Assembly: GCA_021324295.1 (NCBI GenBank)
Contig: JAJPJJ010000017.1
Location: 1 to 61,681 of the forward strand
DNA length: 61,681 nt
Direction of reading: 5' to 3'
Origin: Bacillota bacterium
GTDB taxonomy: Bacteria; Sysuimicrobiota; Sysuimicrobiia; Sysuimicrobiales; Segetimicrobiaceae
Under the pieces are notes generated by a model, which worked only from the letters and a program-made list of their open reading frames with translations, was not told the origin of the DNA and searched no databases. Position numbers and translations under genes: made by a program. Shown in pieces: positions 57,564 through 61,681 of the stretch; position 1 is the stretch's first letter, and every line of letters begins with the position of its first letter.

Positions 57564-58739
57564 ATGGGCATCGCCTCCGTGGCAGACCGTCCGCTGGAAG
57601 GACTGCGCGTGGCCGACTTCAGCCGCGTGCTCGCCGGCCCCTATGCGACGTGGGTCCTGGCGGCGATGGGCGCGGACGTGATCAAGGTGGAAGAGCCCGG
57701 GCGCGGCGACCAGGCACGCCGCATCGGCCCGTTCGTCGACGGCCGCAGCGTCTACTTTCTCAGCCTCAACCGCGCAAAGCGCGGGATGACGTTGAACCTC
57801 AAGGATCCCCGCGGGCTGGAGGCGGCCCGACGGCTCATCGCCTGGTCCGACGTCGTGGTGGAGAACTTTGCCCCGGGCGTCATGGACCGCATCGGCCTCG
57901 GCTATGAGGTGGCCAGCGCGATCAACCCGCGGGTGATCTACGCGTCCATTTCGGGGTTCGGGCAGACCGGCCCCGAGCGGGACCGGCGCGCCTACGATAT
58001 GGTCATCCAGGCCCTCTCCGGCATCATGAGCATCACCGGCCCGGAGCAGGGGCCGCCCGTGCGGGTCGGCGTCTCGATCGGCGACATCATGGCGGCGCTC
58101 TTCGCCGTCGTCGGCATCCTGGCCGCCCTCCGCCGCCGGGACCGTACCGGCCGGGGCGCGTATCTCGACGTGAGCATGATGGATTGCCTGCTGGCGCTCA
58201 TGGAGAATCCTGTCGCCCGGTACCTGGCCACGGGCGAGGTCCCGCGCCCCCTCGGCGCGCGCCATCCGGTTGTGACGCCCATCGACCTCTTCGAATCCAG
58301 CGACGGGTATCTCGTCGTGGCGGCGGGCAACGATGCGCAGTGGCTCCGCTTGTGCTCGGCGATCGGCCGGCCGGACCTGGCGGAGCGGGAGGACCTGCGC
58401 ACCAACGCGGACCGGACGGCCCGGCACGAGGACGTCACGCAGGCCCTCGCCGGGGTGTTCCGCACGCAGACCTCTGGCCACTGGGTGGATGTGCTGAACG
58501 CCGCGGGGGTTCCCGCGGCTCCCCTTCACACGATCAAGGACGCCGTGGAGTGGGCACAGACCCGTGCGCGCGGCGCCACCGCCGGACGATTTGTGCGCCT
58601 GCCGATTCACGGGACCGGATTCGAAGCGCCATGCGACAGCAACGCTCCGGCGCTGGGGGAGCATACCGACGGCGCGCTCGGGGAACTGGGCTACGACAGC
58701 GACACCATTGCGTCATGGCGGCGAGGGGGCGTCCTGTGA
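57564..58739 (+). CDS. CaiB/BaiF-type (class III) CoA-transferase
   Basis: A 391-residue family III CoA-transferase. The N-terminal LRVADFSRVLAGPYATWVLA, DVIKVEEPGRGDQARRIGPF and FLSLNRAKRGMTLNLKDP are typical, and the catalytic Asp lies in AYDMVIQALSGIMSITG. It would move CoA to a carboxylate made upstream. Only 3 bases separate it from the carbamoyl-amidohydrolase and its stop overlaps the enoyl-CoA hydratase start (GTGA), so the genes are tightly coupled. Confidence 0.94.
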   Translation: MGIASVADRPLEGLRVADFSRVLAGPYATWVLAAMGADVIKVEEPGRGDQARRIGPFVDGRSVYFLSLNRAKRGMTLNLKDPRGLEAARRLIAWSDVVVENFAPGVMDRIGLGYEVASAINPRVIYASISGFGQTGPERDRRAYDMVIQALSGIMSITGPEQGPPVRVGVSIGDIMAALFAVVGILAALRRRDRTGRGAYLDVSMMDCLLALMENPVARYLATGEVPRPLGARHPVVTPIDLFESSDGYLVVAAGNDAQWLRLCSAIGRPDLAEREDLRTNADRTARHEDVTQALAGVFRTQTSGHWVDVLNAAGVPAAPLHTIKDAVEWAQTRARGATAGRFVRLPIHGTGFEAPCDSNAPALGEHTDGALGELGYDSDTIASWRRGGVL

Positions 58740-59530
58740 GCACCGCCGGGGGCGACGGCCTGCTGGTGCATCGGGAGGGACACGTGACCACGCTCACGAT
58801 CAGCCGCCCGGAAGCCCGGAACGCCCTCACCGCTGGCGTCCTGGACGAGATCGCGCGGCGTCTGGAGTCTCTGGCCGCGGATCCGCACTGCCGCGTGGCG
58901 ATCCTCACCGGCTCCGGCGAGCGGGCGTTCGCCGCAGGGGCGGACCTCGACGAGATGCGGGCCCGTGTGCGCGACGCCGCGAGCGCGCTCGCCTATGATA
59001 CCGAGGTCGAGGCGCTGCTGCGCCGGATCGCCGCCTTCCCCCTGCCGCTTGTCGCGGCGATCAACGGCGCGGCGATCGGAACCGGCTGTCTTCTCCTCCA
59101 GTGCTGCGACGTGCGGATCGCGTCGGACCTGGCGTGGATCGGCATCCCCGCCGCCCGGCTGAGCATTCTCGTCCCGTTCCCCGACGTCGTGCGCCTGACA
59201 CGCGTCGTGGGGCCGGCCCGCACGGCCGATCTGCTGCTCACGGGCCGGCTGGTCTCGGCTCACGAGGCGTTCGCGATGGGCCTGGTGAGCCACGTCGTCC
59301 CCGCGGCCCAGCTGCGGGCGTGTGCCCGCGAGGTCGCGCAGCAGATCGCCGGGAACGCGCCTCGGGCGGTCCGCGAGCTGAAGCGTCTCATTCGCGCGGC
59401 GCTGCCGGAGACGTGGCCGCTTCCGGGCGAGGCCCGCGAGAGCTACGAGGCCGTATATGGCTCCAAAGGATACCGGGAAGCGCTGGCGGCTCTGGCGGAC
59501 CGGCGTCCACCGGCGTATCCCGACGAGTGA
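58736..59530 (+). CDS. Enoyl-CoA hydratase/isomerase
   Basis: A 264-residue crotonase-fold protein. The oxyanion-hole segments AFAAGADLDEM and AINGAAIGTGCLLLQCCDV are present. The usual catalytic Glu region is replaced by GIPAARLSILVPFPDVVRL, so the exact reaction (hydration, isomerisation or hydrolysis) is uncertain. GTG overlaps the CoA-transferase stop by 3 bases. It likely processes the CoA ester produced by that transferase. Confidence 0.92.
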   Translation: MSTAGGDGLLVHREGHVTTLTISRPEARNALTAGVLDEIARRLESLAADPHCRVAILTGSGERAFAAGADLDEMRARVRDAASALAYDTEVEALLRRIAAFPLPLVAAINGAAIGTGCLLLQCCDVRIASDLAWIGIPAARLSILVPFPDVVRLTRVVGPARTADLLLTGRLVSAHEAFAMGLVSHVVPAAQLRACAREVAQQIAGNAPRAVRELKRLIRAALPETWPLPGEARESYEAVYGSKGYREALAALADRRPPAYPDE

Positions 59531-59553
59531 GGGCGGCGACGGGGCATGGGACT

Positions 59554-60549
59554 GTGACGAAGGTCCACTTTGGCGTGCTCGTCCAGGCCGTCGATGCCCC
59601 GGACGCGTTCCTCGGCGCGGTGCGACTGGTGGAGGACCTCGGCTTCGAGTACCTGTGGGTCGCCGACTCGAGCCTGCACGCCCGCGACGTGTACGCGTAC
59701 CTCACGCTGGCCGCGACGGCGAGCCGGCGCCTCCGGCTCGGGACGGGGATCACGCACCCCGTGACCCGCCATCCGGGCGTCACGGCGAACGCGATCGCGA
59801 CCCTGGCGGATCTCTCCGGGGGCCGGGCGGTCCTCGGTGTGGGCGCAGGAGACCGGCCGGTGAGAGAGCTCGGCGTCGCCCCCGCCCCCGTCGGGACGGT
59901 CCGGGAGATGGTCCTGGCGCTGCGCCGGTTGCTCGCGGGCGAAGAGATCTCGGGCGGATCCGCGTTCCGCTTTGACCACGCGCGGCTGCGCTACCCGCCG
60001 CGCTACCCGATCCCGATTTACGTGGCGGCCAGCGGGCCCCGCATGCTGGCGCTGGCAGGCGAGATCGCGGATGGCGTGGTCGTCCAGGCCGGCACCCATC
60101 CCGCCTGCGTCGGGGCGGCGTTGCGGTCCATCCGGGAGGGCGCCGCCCGGCGGCGCGCGGACGGTGCGATCGACATCGCTGTGCTTCTCTACGGCTCGGT
60201 CCGCGAGGATGAGCAGCTGGCCCGTGAGGAGGCTCGCCCGTTCGCGGCCTGGATCCCGCAGACCGCGCCGCGGTACTGCGATATCGCCGGGGTCGACCCC
60301 GCGGCCACCCGCCGCGTGCGTGAGCTCTATCGGGGAGGCGAGCTGCACGAGGCGGTCGAGGCGGCGGCCGCGGCCACCGACGAGATGATCGATGCGTTCA
60401 CGCTCGCCGGGTCGCCCGGCCGCTGCCGCGCGCTCGTGGGCCGTCTCGTCGAGATGGGCGTGCGCCACATCGAGTTCTTCCCGATGGGAGCGGACCGGGT
60501 GGGCGGGCTCCGACGCTTCGCCGCGGACGTGATGTCCGCCTTCCGGTGA
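59554..60549 (+). CDS. LLM-family flavin-dependent oxidoreductase
   Basis: A 331-residue luciferase-like TIM-barrel protein, close to F420-dependent methylene-tetrahydromethanopterin reductase types. VRLVEDLGFEYLWVADSSLH, LRLGTGITHPVTRHPGVTAN, GRAVLGVGAGDRPV and PIPIYVAASGPRMLALAGEI are typical. It may oxygenate or reduce an intermediate with F420 or FMN. The GTG at 59554 lies 23 bases after the hydratase stop. Its end overlaps a possible upstream GTG of the next gene. Confidence 0.92.
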   Translation: MTKVHFGVLVQAVDAPDAFLGAVRLVEDLGFEYLWVADSSLHARDVYAYLTLAATASRRLRLGTGITHPVTRHPGVTANAIATLADLSGGRAVLGVGAGDRPVRELGVAPAPVGTVREMVLALRRLLAGEEISGGSAFRFDHARLRYPPRYPIPIYVAASGPRMLALAGEIADGVVVQAGTHPACVGAALRSIREGAARRRADGAIDIAVLLYGSVREDEQLAREEARPFAAWIPQTAPRYCDIAGVDPAATRRVRELYRGGELHEAVEAAAAATDEMIDAFTLAGSPGRCRALVGRLVEMGVRHIEFFPMGADRVGGLRRFAADVMSAFR

Positions 60550-60575
60550 GTGGCCGTGCGCCCTGGCGATCCCAG

Positions 60576-61586
60576 ATGATCGACGTCCACAGCCACTTCT
60601 ATCCGCGCTCCTACATCGACCGCCTGAAGGCGGAGTCCGCGATCCCGCGCGTCGACACGGTGGGAGGCCAGGACTACTTTGTGATCTTTCCCCAGGAGCT
60701 GCGCGCCGCGACGGGCGGCAGCGGACCGGAAGGGCGGCCGCTCGATGCCTCGTACTGGGACCTGACTGCCAAGCTGGCATGGATGGATCGGGCGGGGATC
60801 TCGACGACGGTCCTGAGCATCGGCAACCCGTGGGTGGATTTCCTCTCCAATGCGGACGCGGAGGCGTGGGCCGGCCGGCTCAACGCGGCGCTGGCGGAGG
60901 CGGCCCGGCGGCACCCCTCACGCATCGCGGCGCTCGGCGTGCTGCCGCTTCAGGATCCCGCTGCGGCCGCCACGGAGCTCGCCGCACTGTCCGGCCTCGG
61001 GTTCCGCGGGGCGATCATCTCCACGCGCCCGGGAGGCCGGCTGCTCGACGATCGGTCGCTGTGGCCGCTCTTTGCGCGCGCGGAAGCCCTCGAGATGCCT
61101 CTCTTCGTCCATCCGCACGACGCCATGGGCGGCGAGGGCTTGATCGGATACGGGCACGGCCTGCCGCTGGTCTTCGGCTTCGTCTTCGAGACGACGGTGG
61201 CGATCGCGCGGCTCATTCTCAGCGGTGCGTTCGACGAGTTTCCGTCCCTGCGCATCGTCGTGGCCCATCTGGGCGGCACGCTGCCGTACACGCTCGGCCG
61301 GCTGAACGCCTGGGCGGCGGCGAGCGACGCGCGGGCGCCCCGGCTCCGGAAGCCGCCCGGCGACTACGTCAGGCGCCTGTACCTGGATGGGATCTCGTAT
61401 CATGGGCCGGCCGTGCGCTGCGCCATCGAGACCGTGGGGGCCGATCGGCTGCTGTTTGGCTCCGATCACCCCTTCGCCATCTCCAACATCGGGATGGTCC
61501 ACGACTCGCTCCGCAACGCCGGTTTGACCGACCGCGAACGTGACCTCGTGCTTCGCCGAAACGCGGAGGAGCTCTTCAAGCTCTAG
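60576..61586 (+). CDS. Amidohydrolase 2 / ACMSD-like decarboxylase
   Basis: A 336-residue metal-dependent TIM-barrel enzyme. The N-terminal metal motif is MIDVHSHFYPRSY, later ligands are LFVHPHDAMGG, IVVAHLGGTLPY and LLFGSDHPFAI. The family includes 2-amino-3-carboxymuconate-6-semialdehyde decarboxylase, gamma-resorcylate decarboxylase and 4-oxalomesaconate hydratase LigJ. A GTG at 60546 overlaps the LLM stop and is an alternative start adding 10 residues. Together with the GalB-like protein it hints at unsaturated dicarboxylic acids from ring cleavage. Confidence 0.92.
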   Translation: MIDVHSHFYPRSYIDRLKAESAIPRVDTVGGQDYFVIFPQELRAATGGSGPEGRPLDASYWDLTAKLAWMDRAGISTTVLSIGNPWVDFLSNADAEAWAGRLNAALAEAARRHPSRIAALGVLPLQDPAAAATELAALSGLGFRGAIISTRPGGRLLDDRSLWPLFARAEALEMPLFVHPHDAMGGEGLIGYGHGLPLVFGFVFETTVAIARLILSGAFDEFPSLRIVVAHLGGTLPYTLGRLNAWAAASDARAPRLRKPPGDYVRRLYLDGISYHGPAVRCAIETVGADRLLFGSDHPFAISNIGMVHDSLRNAGLTDRERDLVLRRNAEELFKL

Positions 61587-61598
61587 CACAGGGGAGGG

Positions 61599-61681
61599 AT
61601 GCAGATGAGGGTCATTCTGCTCGCCGCGGCCGTGCTCGCCGTCCTCGTGGGGAGCGTGCCTGCGGCGACGCTGGCCCAGGG
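61599..61681 (+). CDS. N-terminus of an exported protein, cut by window edge
   Basis: Only about 27 codons are present: a Lys-free signal peptide (MRVILLAAAVLAVLVGSVPA followed by ATLAQ). GGGGAGGG lies before two in-frame ATG codons (61599 and 61605); the second has better spacing. It follows the amidohydrolase by 12 bases. By context it may be another ABC binding protein, but this cannot be shown here. Confidence 0.6.
   Translation, partial: MQMRVILLAAAVLAVLVGSVPAATLAQ

Noticed and set aside
1-61681. CRISPR array, prophage or insertion sequence
   Set aside because: No regularly spaced short repeats, cas genes, integrase, terminase or transposase were seen; the only periodic repeat is the three-unit 80-bp block at 5.2 kb.

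Overview
The window is about 61.7 kb of very GC-rich bacterial DNA with frequent GTG starts, dense operons on both strands, no rRNA, CRISPR array or recognisable transposase. A TonB-dependent outer-membrane receptor with its own TonB-like protein indicates a diderm cell, while a SpoIIIAA/Ycf45-type ATPase and extended -10 promoters recall Terrabacteria. My best reading is an uncultivated, heterotrophic, diderm soil or groundwater lineage; the exact phylum cannot be fixed from this sequence.

Left part (1-17.8 kb). A leftward catabolic operon runs DinB-like protein, FAD amine oxidase, acyl-CoA synthetase, a small unknown protein and an amidase cut by the window edge. It is followed by a beta-lactamase-fold serine hydrolase, a D-threonine-aldolase-like PLP enzyme, a nitroreductase, a two-module HD-GYP protein, a DRE-TIM metallolyase, a MerR/EmrA/EmrB-type efflux operon and an NMT1/ThiY-type ABC importer.

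Middle (18-31.4 kb). tRNA-Ser(CGA) is followed by a well-formed promoter, a cobalamin riboswitch and an intrinsic terminator that control btuB and a tonB-like gene. A DUF6580 membrane protein and cobQ lie next to them, so this is a B12 uptake and salvage locus. Small secreted or zinc-ribbon proteins follow. Next comes a compact leftward operon: tandem ribbon-helix-helix protein, secretin-N-like secreted protein, SpoIIIAA-like ATPase and cold-shock protein. The stretch 28.8-31.4 kb is gene-poor, less GC-rich in places and contains tRNA-Val(CAC).

Right part (31.4-61.7 kb). This is one large catabolic island. It holds five DegT/DnrJ/EryC1-family PLP proteins, all leftward and falling into two paralogous pairs plus one outlier. 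They are interleaved with an IclR regulator, an asparaginase-fold protein lacking the usual Asp, a D-2-hydroxyacid dehydrogenase, a GalB-like PIG-L protein, an amidase with a GatC/AtzG-like partner, two oligopeptide-type binding proteins, DppBC-type permeases, HyuA/HyuB, creatininase, dihydropyrimidinase, a carbamoyl-amidohydrolase (nitrilase fold), a CoA-transferase, an enoyl-CoA hydratase, an LLM flavoprotein and an amidohydrolase. Together these suggest uptake and stepwise opening of cyclic amide or ureide compounds, transamination, and feeding of the carbon skeleton into CoA-dependent oxidation. A 17-bp motif (15/17 identical) occurs upstream of both iclR and the transporter operon and may be the regulator's operator.
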